A stretch of 64,000 nucleotides of DNA from contig JAVBIX010000010.1 of NCBI GenBank assembly GCA_030756895.1, positions 62,001 through 126,000 on the forward strand, given 5' to 3'. Shown one piece after another: positions 1 to 9,002 of the stretch (its first letter is position 1; each line of letters starts with the position of its first letter). The notes beneath the pieces are model-generated. The model saw only the letters and a program-made list of their open reading frames with translations, did no database searches and was not told the DNA's origin. A program made the position numbers and the translations under genes. The DNA is from Synechococcus sp. SP2 MAG. Lineage in GTDB: Bacteria; Cyanobacteriota; Cyanobacteriia; PCC-6307; Cyanobiaceae.

Positions 1-831
1 CGTCTTGCGACGTTTCCGGAGGACGAACTTGTTGCTGGGCTTGTTCCGCTTGCGGGTTTTTAGGCCAAGAGCGGGTTTGCCCCATGGAGTGACAGGTCCC
101 GCGCGCCCGATAGGAGCACGGCCTTCACCACCACCATGAGGGTGATCGCAAGGGTTCATCACGCTGCCTCGGACCTGGGGCCGACGCCCCAGCCAACGGC
201 GGCGACCAGCTTTACCCAAGCTGGTATTGCGAATTTCGGCGTTGCCAACTTCACCAAGAGTGGCGAAGCACTCACGTCTCACGAGGCGGACCTCTGTGGA
301 GGGGAGCTTGAGGGCGACGTAATCGCCCTCTTTGGCCATGACCTGAGCACTCGCTCCTGCGGTCCGAACCATCTGCCCACCGCGTCCGGCATAAAGCTCA
401 ACGCAATGGACACTGGAACCAAGTGGTACCGCTGAGAGCGGCATGGCATTGCCGACCTCAATTGGTACCTCAGGGCCTGACTCCACCGTTTGGCCAACGC
501 TGATCCCAGCCGGAGCCAGGATGTAGCGCTTCTCGCCATCGGCATAGAAGAGAAGGGCCAACCGCGCATTGCGGTGAGGATCGTAATGAATCGCGGCTAC
601 TTTGGCCGTGACACCATGTTTGTTGCGACGGAAGTCGACCAAACGATATAGGCGTTTGTGACCACCACCGCGATGACGGCAGGTGATAACACCGCGATTG
701 TTGCGTCCTTTGCGGCGATGTTTGGACACCACCAAGGAGCGTTCCGGCTTGCGGCCGGTGACTTCACTGAAGTCTGTGACCACCCGGGTTCTGGTACCGG
801 GGGTATAGGGGCGGAAAGTACGAATTGCCAT
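1..831 (-). CDS. rplB: 50S ribosomal protein L2 (3' end cut by window edge)
   Basis: Large-subunit protein L2, which binds 23S rRNA near the peptidyl transferase centre. Reading down from the ATG at 831-829 the frame is open for exactly 277 codons to base 1, so the C-terminus and stop lie outside the window. The N-terminus [14 protein letters not shown] and the C-terminal part with [13 protein letters not shown] are hallmark L2 sequence. It is the most distal visible gene of the minus-strand S10-type operon rplC-rplD-rplW-rplB, 15 bases after the rplW stop. Identity is secure; only a few residues should be missing. Confidence 0.97.
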   Translation of the reverse strand, partial: MAIRTFRPYTPGTRTRVVTDFSEVTGRKPERSLVVSKHRRKGRNNRGVITCRHRGGGHKRLYRLVDFRRNKHGVTAKVAAIHYDPHRNARLALLFYADGEKRYILAPAGISVGQTVESGPEVPIEVGNAMPLSAVPLGSSVHCVELYAGRGGQMVRTAGASAQVMAKEGDYVALKLPSTEVRLVRRECFATLGEVGNAEIRNTSLGKAGRRRWLGRRPQVRGSVMNPCDHPHGGGEGRAPIGRAGPVTPWGKPALGLKTRKRNKPSNKFVLRKRRKT

Positions 832-846
832 GACGATTCAGCCCCC

Positions 847-1149
847 TCAGGACTCAGGGAAGAGTTGGATGGAGTTGCCCTCGGCCAGGCGCACCACTGC
901 TTTCTTCACTTGAGCGCGTTTACCGGCAAAACGACCGATACGACGACTCCTGCGAGGAGGATTCATGGTGCTAATGCCCGTGACCTTGACATCGAAGAGC
1001 TGTTCGACTGCAGCCTTGATGTCGGGCTTGGCGGCTCGATGGTCCACCTCAAATGTGTACTGGTTTTGTTCCAGAGCACGGGTAGCCTTTTCAGTGATCA
1101 GCGGGCGGCGGATCACATCGGCCAGACGTCCGGTGAAGCGCTCAGTCAT
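847..1149 (-). CDS. rplW: 50S ribosomal protein L23
   Basis: Ribosomal protein L23, which sits at the polypeptide exit tunnel and docks trigger factor and SRP. I chose the ATG at 1149, giving 100 residues starting [16 protein letters not shown], the usual L23 length and N-terminus; an in-frame start 45 bases further upstream would add residues that do not look like L23. Motifs include RPLITEKAT and the basic loop [15 protein letters not shown]. The start overlaps the end of rplD by 8 bases, so translation is probably coupled. Confidence 0.96.
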   Translation of the reverse strand: MTERFTGRLADVIRRPLITEKATRALEQNQYTFEVDHRAAKPDIKAAVEQLFDVKVTGISTMNPPRRSRRIGRFAGKRAQVKKAVVRLAEGNSIQLFPES

Positions 1150-1777
1150 CGCCGTAGACCTCCTGAATCTTTGCGAGTGCGTCTTCGCCCACAACCAGCT
1201 TGTTGGCGTGGAGCAGATCGAAGACGTTGAGTTGGTCGGCTGCGATCAGCTTCACCGTTTCCAAATTCCGAATGGAGCGTTGCACCGCTTCGGAAGGTTT
1301 GATGAGGATGATCAAAACCTTGCTCGTGGCGGAAACGTCAAGTCTCCCCAGAGCGTCGATGATCTCTTTGGTCTTCGGAGCCGTCAGCGTGGCTGCGAAA
1401 TCCTTCACCACCACGAGATCCTCAATACGCGCCATAAGAGCGGTACGAAGGGCTGAACGACGTTCCTTACGGTTCATCGCAAGGCTGTAGGACCGGGGCT
1501 TGGGTCCAAAAATGATGCCGCCACCTGGACGGAGTGGAGTGCGAACAGAACCCTGGCGTGCACGGCCAGTACCTTTCTGCTTGTAAGGCTTGCGTCCACC
1601 ACCTCTCACCTCTGATCGGGTGAGGGTGCTTGCGGTGCCTTGACGGGTGTGAGCCTGCTGACGCAGCACTGCGCGATGCATCAGGTCAAGGGCGCTGGCC
1701 TCTTTGGCAACTTTTAAGTCAAGGCTTGCCTTGCCAGCTTCTTTGCCTTGCCAATCGCGAACGATGCAGTTAGCCAT
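1142..1777 (-). CDS. rplD: 50S ribosomal protein L4
   Basis: Ribosomal protein L4, an early 50S assembly protein. The 211-residue product carries the typical L4 segment [19 protein letters not shown], whose extended loop reaches into the exit tunnel. The frame could open at a GTG at 1780, but the ATG at 1777 overlaps the rplC stop by one base (TGATG), a classic coupled arrangement, and gives the normal N-terminus MANCIVRDW. Second gene of the operon, between rplC and rplW. Confidence 0.96.
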   Translation of the reverse strand: MANCIVRDWQGKEAGKASLDLKVAKEASALDLMHRAVLRQQAHTRQGTASTLTRSEVRGGGRKPYKQKGTGRARQGSVRTPLRPGGGIIFGPKPRSYSLAMNRKERRSALRTALMARIEDLVVVKDFAATLTAPKTKEIIDALGRLDVSATSKVLIILIKPSEAVQRSIRNLETVKLIAADQLNVFDLLHANKLVVGEDALAKIQEVYGDD

Positions 1778-2433
1778 CACTTACCTCCAGTAGCGGGCTT
1801 GGCGCCCACCCGGTTTGCGGGACGGATGTTCAGTAGTGACCCTGGTTTTCCAGGAACAGAACCTTTCACAACGAGAAGGTTGCGATCACTGTCGATTTTC
1901 AGGATCGTCAAACCACGCGTGGTGATTTTTTTGCCGCCATAGCGACCAGACATCCGTTTACCTGGATAGATCCTGCCTGGCGTTGTGCCGGCACCGATCG
2001 AACCGGGTTGGCGATGATTTTTGGAGCCGTGCGTCATTGGACCACGACTGAAACCATGGCGCTTTTGCAGACCAGCAAAGCCACGACCCATGGTGTCGCC
2101 ACTGACGTCTACTTTTTGACCAGTCGCGAAATCACCGACGGTGACCGCACCACCTAACTGAATCCCGTCGAGATCGTCGACGCGATATTCACAGAGGTGA
2201 CGAACAAGGTCCTCGCCAGATTTGGCGAGATGACCTTTCGCTGGTTTGTTGATCAGCTTTTCGCGAATCTCGCCAAAGCCGATCTGCACGGCTTGATAGC
2301 CGTCAGTTTCTGAACTTTTGAGCTGGGTGATGCGGCAAGGGCCCGCCTCGATCAATGTGACCGGGACGGCTTTGCCTTGCTCGTCGAAGAATTGGGACAT
2401 ACCCAATTTCTTCCCAAGAATGCCGATAGACAT
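1777..2433 (-). CDS. rplC: 50S ribosomal protein L3
   Basis: Ribosomal protein L3, one of the first proteins to bind 23S rRNA. The product has 218 residues, starts [16 protein letters not shown] and contains the signature [20 protein letters not shown], both diagnostic. It is the first gene of the minus-strand operon; the 388 bases upstream separate it from the divergent ndhN, so the operon promoter should lie there. In this group of cyanobacteria the S10 gene is usually elsewhere, and here too L3 leads. Confidence 0.96.
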   Translation of the reverse strand: MSIGILGKKLGMSQFFDEQGKAVPVTLIEAGPCRITQLKSSETDGYQAVQIGFGEIREKLINKPAKGHLAKSGEDLVRHLCEYRVDDLDGIQLGGAVTVGDFATGQKVDVSGDTMGRGFAGLQKRHGFSRGPMTHGSKNHRQPGSIGAGTTPGRIYPGKRMSGRYGGKKITTRGLTILKIDSDRNLLVVKGSVPGKPGSLLNIRPANRVGAKPATGGK

Positions 2434-2821
2434 GGAGGTAAGAACGCCAGCGTGAACAACCGCTTATTCACTAAGGAATGAGAGGCCTGAGAGGGCGCTG
2501 TTCGTATTAACGCAGTCATGACCGTCATCGTTTCGCCAGTGGCGAAAAAGAAGCCGGATTGGAGCTAGCGAGCGAATCAGCTGGCTGAGACTTTCCGTGC
2601 AATGGTTTGCTCGGTGAGTTTCTCGGCAGTAACACCAATGAATTGGTGAGACCGCGCTGGCCTAAGGATCCGGCGCAAACGCCGAACCTGCTCTGTGATC
2701 TGGAGGCCCGGCTAGCGGACGGGCACAGTTCAACAGTGCAAACAAAGACACTACAGCATTGCGATCTAGTTACTAATTAACGACGTTTAACTGCCAGAAT
2801 CTCGTCATTCGATCCAATTTC
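2434..2821. promoter_or_regulatory. divergent intergenic region rplC / ndhN
   Basis: These 388 bases carry no convincing gene on either strand. They separate the ribosomal operon (leftward) from ndhN-ldpA (rightward) and must hold both promoters. I see AT-rich stretches near 2760-2815, suitable for the ndhN promoter, but no clear -10/-35 pair or protein-binding repeat. Confidence 0.4.
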
Positions 2822-3283
2822 ATGCCGCTGCTGCTGTCTGGTCGTGGTTTCCGCCGTGAGCTGGAGTCGGCAGGTTGCATGGCAGTTTTTGCGCCCCTTG
2901 AGGGTGGTGCCGAAACTCGCTTGTTACGCCGATTGCGTGGAGCCGGCTATCGCACACAGCTTTCGTCTGCCCGCGGTTTGGGCGACCCCGAGGTGTTTTT
3001 GTTTCAAAAGCATGGAATTCGTCCGCCCCATCTCGGGCATCAAAGTGTTGGCCGTGGTGCCGCTGTAGGCGAGGTCCAAGAGGTGATGCCACTGCTCGGT
3101 GAGGCGATGCTTGGGACAAAGCCTGTTGTGCTCTGGCTTCTTGAAGGTCAGGTGCTATCTCGCTCCGAATTGTCGGCCCTGTGTGATCTTTGCCGTCGCG
3201 AACCTCGTTTGAAAGTGGTTGTGGAAATGGGTGGCGCGCGCAGTCTTCGCTGGCAACCGTTGAAGGAGCTTCTGAATAACTGA
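2822..3283 (+). CDS. ndhN: NAD(P)H-quinone oxidoreductase subunit N
   Basis: Subunit N of the cyanobacterial/chloroplast NDH-1 complex, a thylakoid peripheral-arm subunit of cyclic electron flow and respiration. The 153-residue product begins [15 protein letters not shown] and carries the family blocks [23 protein letters not shown] and [14 protein letters not shown], matching NdhN in order and length. No membrane segment is seen, as expected for this stromal/cytoplasmic subunit. ldpA follows after 8 bases in the same direction, suggesting cotranscription. Confidence 0.93.
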   Translation: MPLLLSGRGFRRELESAGCMAVFAPLEGGAETRLLRRLRGAGYRTQLSSARGLGDPEVFLFQKHGIRPPHLGHQSVGRGAAVGEVQEVMPLLGEAMLGTKPVVLWLLEGQVLSRSELSALCDLCRREPRLKVVVEMGGARSLRWQPLKELLNN

Positions 3284-3291
3284 ATCTCAGA

Positions 3292-4323
3292 GTGAGCAAG
3301 TCTCTTCAGAGAGCGGATGCCGGTGAGCTTGCTCTGGCAAGTGGGTCCTGGGTCAAGTTGATCTGTGGCGCCAGCAACCAAGACTTGGCCACGATCGGAG
3401 ACCTGTGTGCGCTCTTCTCTATTGCAGGCGTTCATTGCGTGGATGTGGCGGCTGACGCTGCTGTTGTGCGTGCTGCCCGCGACGGATTGGATTGGGCCTG
3501 GGAGCGCACGGGGCGCCGCCCTTGGTTGATGGTGAGTGTGAGCGATGGAAATGATGCCCATTTCCGCAAGGCGGTTTTCGATCCAGGCCTTTGTCCCCCC
3601 GATTGTTCACGTCCGTGCGAACGGGTATGTCCAGCCGATGCCATCCGCGCGGGGGTTGGGGTTGATGAACGGCTTTGCTACGGGTGCGGTCGTTGTTGGC
3701 CGGCATGCCCGCCTCAATTAATCCAATCCTTGGATCGGCGAGTGGGCCTGAATGATTTGGCTCCCCTTCTTCACGAACTGAGGCCGGATGCGTTGGAAAT
3801 ACACACGGCCCCAGGGCGGATGAATGCGTTTCAGGCCACCCTTGAACAGGTTCGCCTCGCTGATGTTCCCCTGAAGCGGCTGTCCGTGAGTTGTGGTCTT
3901 GAAGGCCATCACGTCACGGTGGAGTCGCTTTCCAAGGAACTGTGGCAGCGGCATCAGGCCTTGCGTGCGCACCAGCAACGCCCGCTCTGGCAGCTTGATG
4001 GCCGTCCCATGAGCGGAGACCTTGGGGTTGGAACTGCCCGTTCGGCAGTTGGTCTTTGGGAGCAAATGCAGCCCTTGGCACCGCCTGGTCCATTGCAGTT
4101 GGCTGGTGGGACCAACACAGCAACGCTTGGTTTGCTTCCACGCCAAGGTGGGTCGATGGGACCTGCTGGGGTTGCTTTTGGTGGGGTGGCCAGAACGCTC
4201 GTTCAGCCTTTTTTCCAAGCTGCGCAAGACCAAGGATGTCGCTTGCGCGATTGGCCGGATGGCTGGGCTCGTTCACTTCAAGCTGCGCGCACATTGATTG
4301 CGCCCTGGTTGCGGCGTAGCTGA
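3292..4323 (+). CDS. ldpA: light-dependent period protein LdpA (iron-sulfur)
   Basis: Homologue of LdpA, an Fe-S protein that tunes the circadian period to redox/light input in Synechococcus elongatus. The 343-residue protein has two cysteine clusters: C101, C105, C109, C113 (CPPDCSRPCERVCP) and C129, C132, C135, C139 (CYGCGRCWPACP), a bacterial-ferredoxin-like arrangement for two 4Fe-4S clusters. The C-terminal half resembles an aldolase-like barrel without recognisable catalytic residues. Directly downstream of ndhN. Assignment rests on family resemblance; the role in this organism is inferred. Confidence 0.85.
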   Translation: MSKSLQRADAGELALASGSWVKLICGASNQDLATIGDLCALFSIAGVHCVDVAADAAVVRAARDGLDWAWERTGRRPWLMVSVSDGNDAHFRKAVFDPGLCPPDCSRPCERVCPADAIRAGVGVDERLCYGCGRCWPACPPQLIQSLDRRVGLNDLAPLLHELRPDALEIHTAPGRMNAFQATLEQVRLADVPLKRLSVSCGLEGHHVTVESLSKELWQRHQALRAHQQRPLWQLDGRPMSGDLGVGTARSAVGLWEQMQPLAPPGPLQLAGGTNTATLGLLPRQGGSMGPAGVAFGGVARTLVQPFFQAAQDQGCRLRDWPDGWARSLQAARTLIAPWLRRS

Positions 4324-4389
4324 TCGAACACCGATCACGTGTTCCTCTTGCTAAGACTGTTTCCGGTTCGACTGCTGGGCGAGTGAGCC

Positions 4390-6021
4390 ATGACGACCGA
4401 GCGCATCACCGACGACTTAAACCGACTCGTCTCTTTGCTTCCTGCAGAGCTCAAAGCCTCGTTGGCTTCGCCGGAGTCAAGAGACCAACTCCTTGAGGTT
4501 GTCCTCGATCTAGGACGTGTTCCAGAAGCCCGTTATTCAGGTTGGTCGATCCCTCTTGGAGCCAGCAGCATTACGCGTGCTGATCTGCAGGCGATGGTGG
4601 AACGTCTTGGCCAGTTTGGTTCTGACAACAGGGCAGGTATTGAGCGAACCTTGCATCGCATCAGTGCCATTCGTAATCGTCGAGGTGAGGTGGTGGGCCT
4701 GACCTGTCGCGTTGGGCGCGCTGTGTTTGGGACGGTGGAGATGGTGCGCGATCTTCTCGATAGCGGTGAGTCGTTGCTCCTAATGGGTAGGCCCGGGGTT
4801 GGCAAAACCACGGCCTTGCGCGAGATCGCTCGCGTGCTCGCGGATGACTTGGGAAAGCGTGTCGTGGTGATTGACACCAGCAATGAAATTGCGGGGGATG
4901 GTGATATTCCTCATCCCGCGATTGGTCGAGCGCGGCGCATGCAGGTGGCTCGACCAGAGCTTCAGCATCACGTGATGATCGAGGCTGTGGAAAATCACAT
5001 GCCCGAAGTGATCGTCATTGACGAAATCGGTACTGAGTTGGAGGCGCGTGCAGCCCGCACGATTGCTGAACGGGGTGTGACCTTGGTGGCGACAGCGCAC
5101 GGAAATGCGCTCTCCAATTTGATCAAAAATCCCACCTTGTGTGATCTCATTGGCGGCATTGAATCCGTCACCCTTGGCGACGATGAGGCCCGCCGTCGTC
5201 GCAGTCAGAAAACGGTGCTCGAACGGGCGGCGGAACCCACCTTCTCAATGGCTGTGGAGATGCACAGTCGCAGTCGCTGGGCTGTTTATCGAGAGGTGGG
5301 ACGAGCGGTTGATGCCTTGCTGCGCGGGCAAGTGCCCAGTTCTGAAGAGAGGGAAATGGCCTCGGATGGACGTGTTCTTCGGGTTGAACCCCAACTATCT
5401 CCCTCGCCCCTAAGGCGGCCTTCCTTAGCGCCGGTTCCACTCCCAAATCCCGTTGATCCAATCCCACTGCAACCCTTAGGGATGGGTTCTGTGCCGTCAG
5501 AACTGAATGAGTTTCAGGCGCCGTCAAAGATGTTCCAGGTTCTTTGTTGCGGCCTGAGCGCGCAACGGCTGGATGAAGCGGTTCGCCGACATGACTGGGC
5601 TGTTCAAGCTGTGGATGACTTGATGCAGGCAGATGTGGTGCTGAGCGTTCGCCAAGGACTTGGCCGTCAACCTGAACTGCGTCGTCAAGCGAGAGACGCT
5701 GGTGTTCCGATTCTGGTGATCAAATCCGACACCCTTCCACAAGTGGAGAGGGCTTTGGAGCGTCTGTTGATACGCCGTGATTCAGGTGCGAGCCATCGAG
5801 ACTCAGCGGACTCTGGTGATCAGTCCGACGCCTCTGCCGCTCTTGAAGAATGCCGTTTGGCTGTCGAGCAAGTGGTGGTTCCGCAGGGCCGTCCCGTGGA
5901 GCTCCTTCCCCGCAGCGAACACGTGCGCCAAATGCAGGCAGACCTTGTGACTCGCTATCGCCTTCGCAGCGATGTGTATGGCACGAGTGGCAAGAGGCGC
6001 CTGAGAGTATTTCCACCCTGA
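4390..6021 (+). CDS. AAA-type ATPase with R3H domain (Ycf45/SpoIIIAA-like)
   Basis: P-loop ATPase of the Ycf45 / SpoIIIAA-like family widespread in cyanobacteria and plastids. Walker A GRPGVGKT is at about residues 133-140 and Walker B VIVIDEI at about 207-213; a proline-rich linker (about 335-375) leads to a C-terminal part ending RLRSDVYGTSGKRRLRVFPP, which looks like an R3H single-stranded nucleic-acid-binding domain. Length 543 residues. Plant relatives are linked to plastid development, but the molecular role is unknown. It starts at ATG 4390, 66 bases after ldpA, and is the last protein gene before tRNA-Gln apart from a tiny ORF. Confidence 0.82.
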   Translation: MTTERITDDLNRLVSLLPAELKASLASPESRDQLLEVVLDLGRVPEARYSGWSIPLGASSITRADLQAMVERLGQFGSDNRAGIERTLHRISAIRNRRGEVVGLTCRVGRAVFGTVEMVRDLLDSGESLLLMGRPGVGKTTALREIARVLADDLGKRVVVIDTSNEIAGDGDIPHPAIGRARRMQVARPELQHHVMIEAVENHMPEVIVIDEIGTELEARAARTIAERGVTLVATAHGNALSNLIKNPTLCDLIGGIESVTLGDDEARRRRSQKTVLERAAEPTFSMAVEMHSRSRWAVYREVGRAVDALLRGQVPSSEEREMASDGRVLRVEPQLSPSPLRRPSLAPVPLPNPVDPIPLQPLGMGSVPSELNEFQAPSKMFQVLCCGLSAQRLDEAVRRHDWAVQAVDDLMQADVVLSVRQGLGRQPELRRQARDAGVPILVIKSDTLPQVERALERLLIRRDSGASHRDSADSGDQSDASAALEECRLAVEQVVVPQGRPVELLPRSEHVRQMQADLVTRYRLRSDVYGTSGKRRLRVFPP

Positions 6022-6062
6022 ATCAGGGATTCGTTGTGAGAGGTGGATTGACGAAGGTCACT

Positions 6063-6128
6063 ATGTTGTGGGTAACTATGTATGCGCTAGCAGGGATCAC
6101 CAGTTTGGTGGTGCTGAGCTGGAGTTAA
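6063..6128 (+). CDS. possible 21-residue hydrophobic peptide
   Basis: A very short frame starting at ATG 6063 and ending at TAA 6126-6128, one base before the tRNA-Gln. It encodes a mostly hydrophobic peptide (MLWVTMYALAGITSLVVLSW then S) that could span a membrane, like the tiny subunits of photosynthetic complexes, but I do not recognise it as PetL, PetN, PsaM or Psb30. An AAGG five bases before the ATG could be a ribosome binding site; a GTG at 6036 would extend it to 30 residues. It may be chance. Confidence 0.25.
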   Translation: MLWVTMYALAGITSLVVLSWS

Positions 6129-6200
6129 TGGGCCGTCGCCAAGCGGTAAGGCAGCGGGTTTTGGTCTCGCCATTCCTAGGTTCGAATCCTAGCGGCCCAG
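6129..6200 (+). tRNA. tRNA-Gln (TTG)
   Basis: Full cloverleaf: acceptor stem TGGGCCG (6129-6135) pairs perfectly with CGGCCCA (6193-6199), discriminator G6200. Anticodon loop TTTTGGT gives anticodon TTG (glutamine); the T loop reads TTCGAAT. CCA is not encoded. Lies just upstream of the HAD gene. Confidence 0.95.
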
Positions 6201-6216
6201 TTTTTCCGGATTCCCG

Positions 6217-6981
6217 GTGTCGTTGAAGCCTCTCCTCGTTTTCGATTTCGACGGGGTGATTCTCGACGGGATGGATGAGTATTGGTCGAGCTCTCGAGGG
6301 GCTTGTCTATTCCTCCTCCAAGGGGTGTTGTTGCCGGAGCAGACACCGAGCCTCTTTCGTCAATTGCGTCCCTGGGTGCATCACGGCTGGGAGATGGTCC
6401 TGATTGCTGCATTGCTTCAAGAGTCAGACGGACCGTTGCAGCGTCTTGGCGTTGAGGCTTTTGCCGCTGACTATGGTCAACAGCTTCGAGCTGGTCTCGA
6501 TCGGTTTGGATGGAACCCGTCGCTGCTACAAGACTCCCTCGAGCGCGTTCGTCGTCAGGCCGTGTTGGGCGATCGTGCTGGCTGGGTGGCATTGCATCGG
6601 CCGTTTGAAGGCGTGCCGGAGCGTTTGGCGGGCTTGGAGGAGGAGGGTGTGGCTTGGTCTGTGCTCACCACAAAAGGGCGAGATTTCACGGCTGAGTTGC
6701 TTGACGCTTTTCAGCTTCGACCGGTACTCCTCGATGGCAGAGAGTCCGGCCCAAAGCCTGAGGTGTTACTCCGCTTGCGCCGCGAATGGGCGCTGAAGGG
6801 CTTTGTGGAAGATCGGCGGGCCACTCTTGAAGTGGTGTTGGAAACCCCTGGGCTTGAAGGGCTGAAGTGCTTTTTGGCCGATTGGGGATATTTGCGTCCG
6901 GCCGACCGAGAGGGTTTGCCGGAAGGGCTGGATTTGCTCTCAACCAGCAAATTTGCAGCCCCCTTGGCGATCTGGCCCTGA
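6217..6981 (+). CDS. HAD-family hydrolase
   Basis: Haloacid-dehalogenase-type hydrolase of 254 residues from a GTG start. Motif I is FDFDGVILDG near residue 10, with the nucleophile Asp and second Asp; motif II is the Thr in VLTTKGRDF; motif III is a lysine in SGPKPEVLLRL, followed by an acidic motif IV near FLADWGYLRPADRE. That is a cytosolic phosphatase-like fold with unknown substrate. The start lies 16 bases after tRNA-Gln. The gene ends just before the LexA-type box of recA, so the two are separately controlled. Confidence 0.8.
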   Translation: MSLKPLLVFDFDGVILDGMDEYWSSSRGACLFLLQGVLLPEQTPSLFRQLRPWVHHGWEMVLIAALLQESDGPLQRLGVEAFAADYGQQLRAGLDRFGWNPSLLQDSLERVRRQAVLGDRAGWVALHRPFEGVPERLAGLEEEGVAWSVLTTKGRDFTAELLDAFQLRPVLLDGRESGPKPEVLLRLRREWALKGFVEDRRATLEVVLETPGLEGLKCFLADWGYLRPADREGLPEGLDLLSTSKFAAPLAIWP

Positions 6982-6989
6982 TTCGATAA

Positions 6990-7003
6990 CGTACATGTGT
7001 ACT
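6990..7003. promoter_or_regulatory. LexA-type (SOS) box upstream of recA
   Basis: The sequence cGTACATGTGTACT matches the cyanobacterial LexA operator RGTACNNNDGTWCB at 13 of 14 positions (only the first purine is missing). It lies about 130 bases before the recA start, between the HAD stop and recA, where an SOS operator would be expected. Confidence 0.65.
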
Positions 7004-7134
7004 AGATGAGACAAGTGGCGTTAGCCGGGGCACTGGATGATCTGTCCAGTGTTGAGTCGACTTCGGCTTGCGGATCTCCCGCTGGCTGAATCGGCGACCT
7101 GCGGCACCTGTTTGCTCCTTAACTGTTCATTGCT

Positions 7135-8283
7135 ATGCCAGCCGACGTGAAAGCCTCTCATTCCTCCGCAGGAGATCCCCGTCCAGGAGAGAGGGATAAA
7201 GCCTTGGACCTTGTGCTCGGCCAGATCGAGCGAAATTTTGGGAAGGGTTCGATCATGCGTCTGGGCGATGCCTCCCGAATGCGGGTAGAAACCATCTCCA
7301 CGGGCGCCCTCACTCTCGACCTCGCCCTTGGCGGTGGGTACCCCAAGGGGCGAGTGGTGGAGGTTTATGGGCCTGAAAGTTCAGGTAAGACCACACTCAC
7401 GCTGCATGCCATTGCTGAGGTGCAAAAGCGTGGAGGGGTAGCGGCCTTTGTCGATGCTGAGCACGCCCTAGATCCTGTCTATGCGGCTTCCCTTGGTGTT
7501 GATGTTGAAAATCTGCTGGTCTCCCAGCCAGATACGGGTGAGATGGCACTTGAAATCGTTGATCAGCTCGTTCGTTCTGGTGCGGTCGACATTGTGGTGA
7601 TCGACTCCGTTGCTGCGTTGACGCCTCGGGCTGAGATTGAAGGAGAGATGGGTGATTTATCTGTTGGGGGCCAAGCTCGCTTGATGAGCCAGGCCATGCG
7701 CAAGATCACTGGCAACATCGGTAAATCCGGTTGCACCGTGATCTTCCTGAACCAACTTCGTTTGAAGATCGGAGTGACCTATGGCAATCCTGAGACCACA
7801 ACGGGTGGAAATGCGCTGAAGTTCTACGCCTCAGTGCGGCTTGATATTCGCCGGATCCAAACCCTGAAACGTGGCACTGAGGAGTACGGCATTCGGGCGA
7901 AAGTGAAGGTGGCGAAAAACAAGGTGGCACCTCCGTTCAGGATCGCCGAGTTCGATATTCTTTTTGGCCGTGGAATCAGCACGCTCGGATGCATTCTCGA
8001 TCTGGCTGAGGAAACAGGAGTCGTCACGCGTAAAGGGGCCTGGTACAGCTACGAAGGCGACAACATTGGCCAAGGTCGTGACAACACAATCGGTTGGCTT
8101 GAGCAAAACCCTGAGGCCAAGGACGCCATCGAAGTGCTTGTCCGTCAGAAGTTGACCGAAGGATCGGAAGTGACCTCGAATTCGATGCGTCCTTTGGCTG
8201 CTGCGGCCCGCTCAGCGGCTGCCAAGCCGTCAGCGAAACCTGCAGAAACGGATAAAAAGCCTGTTGCTGATGGGGCTGCTTAG
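7135..8283 (+). CDS. recA: recombinase RecA
   Basis: DNA strand-exchange recombinase and LexA coprotease. 382 residues from ATG 7135; the Walker [10 protein letters not shown], the segment [15 protein letters not shown], Walker [10 protein letters not shown] and the L2-loop region [18 protein letters not shown] are all intact, so it should be active. The C-terminus is an Ala/Lys-rich tail typical of cyanobacterial RecA. A LexA-type box upstream implies DNA-damage control. Its stop codon overlaps by four bases the end of the frame of the convergent DUF1815 gene. Confidence 0.98.
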   Translation: MPADVKASHSSAGDPRPGERDKALDLVLGQIERNFGKGSIMRLGDASRMRVETISTGALTLDLALGGGYPKGRVVEVYGPESSGKTTLTLHAIAEVQKRGGVAAFVDAEHALDPVYAASLGVDVENLLVSQPDTGEMALEIVDQLVRSGAVDIVVIDSVAALTPRAEIEGEMGDLSVGGQARLMSQAMRKITGNIGKSGCTVIFLNQLRLKIGVTYGNPETTTGGNALKFYASVRLDIRRIQTLKRGTEEYGIRAKVKVAKNKVAPPFRIAEFDILFGRGISTLGCILDLAEETGVVTRKGAWYSYEGDNIGQGRDNTIGWLEQNPEAKDAIEVLVRQKLTEGSEVTSNSMRPLAAAARSAAAKPSAKPAETDKKPVADGAA

Positions 8284-8630
8284 CGGCTTGCGATTTCAGG
8301 GGTGCTTCCGATTGCGGAGCGCTTCTGAATGGAGGTAGCGATTCGTTGAAGCTCCTGAATGGCTTCTGCACCCTCAAATTTCACGAGTTCGCGCCCGTTG
8401 CGGGACTCAACTCAGCTGATCCCGAAATCGGACACCAGAAAACGCACGAGGTGTTGATCGCCGAGTTCGGCTACGAACGATGCGCCATTGCCGTCACGGT
8501 CATGGCCGTCATCGCAGCTGTAGCAGGTGGCAACAATCCCTTGCTTTTGAAGACTTAAAGCAAGGGCATGAAGGCTCATGACCAAGTCTTTGACGACGGA
8601 GCGGTACTGATCGGCAAGGCGTGAAAACAT
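8280..8630 (-). pseudogene. DUF1815 family protein interrupted by in-frame TGA
   Basis: Small cyanobacterial DUF1815 protein of unknown function. From ATG 8630 the frame reads MFSRLADQYRSVVKDLVMSL to an in-frame TGA at 8412-8414 (72 codons). The same frame then stays open for 44 more codons, beginning VESRNGRELVKFEGAEAIQ, to a TAA at 8280-8282. As I remember the family, a tryptophan follows the GIS motif at this point, so TGG to TGA would be a single change. Either a recent nonsense mutation, a sequence error, or readthrough. Its end overlaps the recA stop. Confidence 0.7.
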
Positions 8631-8721
8631 CACGAATCTCCGGAAAACCTTTAGCAATCCAAAAGGTTTTGATCAGTTTCCGGTTGAGCGGCTTCTGGCT
8701 GTGCTGCTTTCGGCAGAAGGG

Positions 8722-8961
8722 TTACGGCATGTCGGACAGTGCCCACCAGCCTGCTGCTGGTCCAATAAAACGCACCACGATCCAAAGAAGCACGAGTCCT
8801 CCGATCCCAATCCAGGCCCCCTTGGTTGTGAGGGCAACGAATTGCTGGGATTGGCTCCGGGTTAATGGCAGCCAGGCAACGATTCGCTCGCTGTCCTTTG
8901 GGTCTGTTTTTCGTTGCTTAGGAGGTAGTCCCAGGCTGGTGCGACGTCGAGCTTCTCCCAT
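8722..8961 (-). CDS. DUF2839 small membrane protein
   Basis: 79-residue protein of the cyanobacterial DUF2839 family. It has a basic N-terminus (MGEARRRTSLGL), the block WLPLTRSQSQQFV, and one transmembrane segment at about residues 48-70 (GAWIGIGGLVLLWIVVRFIG) followed by PAAGWW. The order and length fit the family as I know it. Function unknown; probably a thylakoid or plasma-membrane protein. Transcribed alone on the minus strand, downstream of the helicase-like gene. Confidence 0.75.
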   Translation of the reverse strand: MGEARRRTSLGLPPKQRKTDPKDSERIVAWLPLTRSQSQQFVALTTKGAWIGIGGLVLLWIVVRFIGPAAGWWALSDMP

Positions 8962-9002
8962 CGAGGCAGGCTAGTTGGCTGATCTGAAGACTAGGGACGG
9001 TG

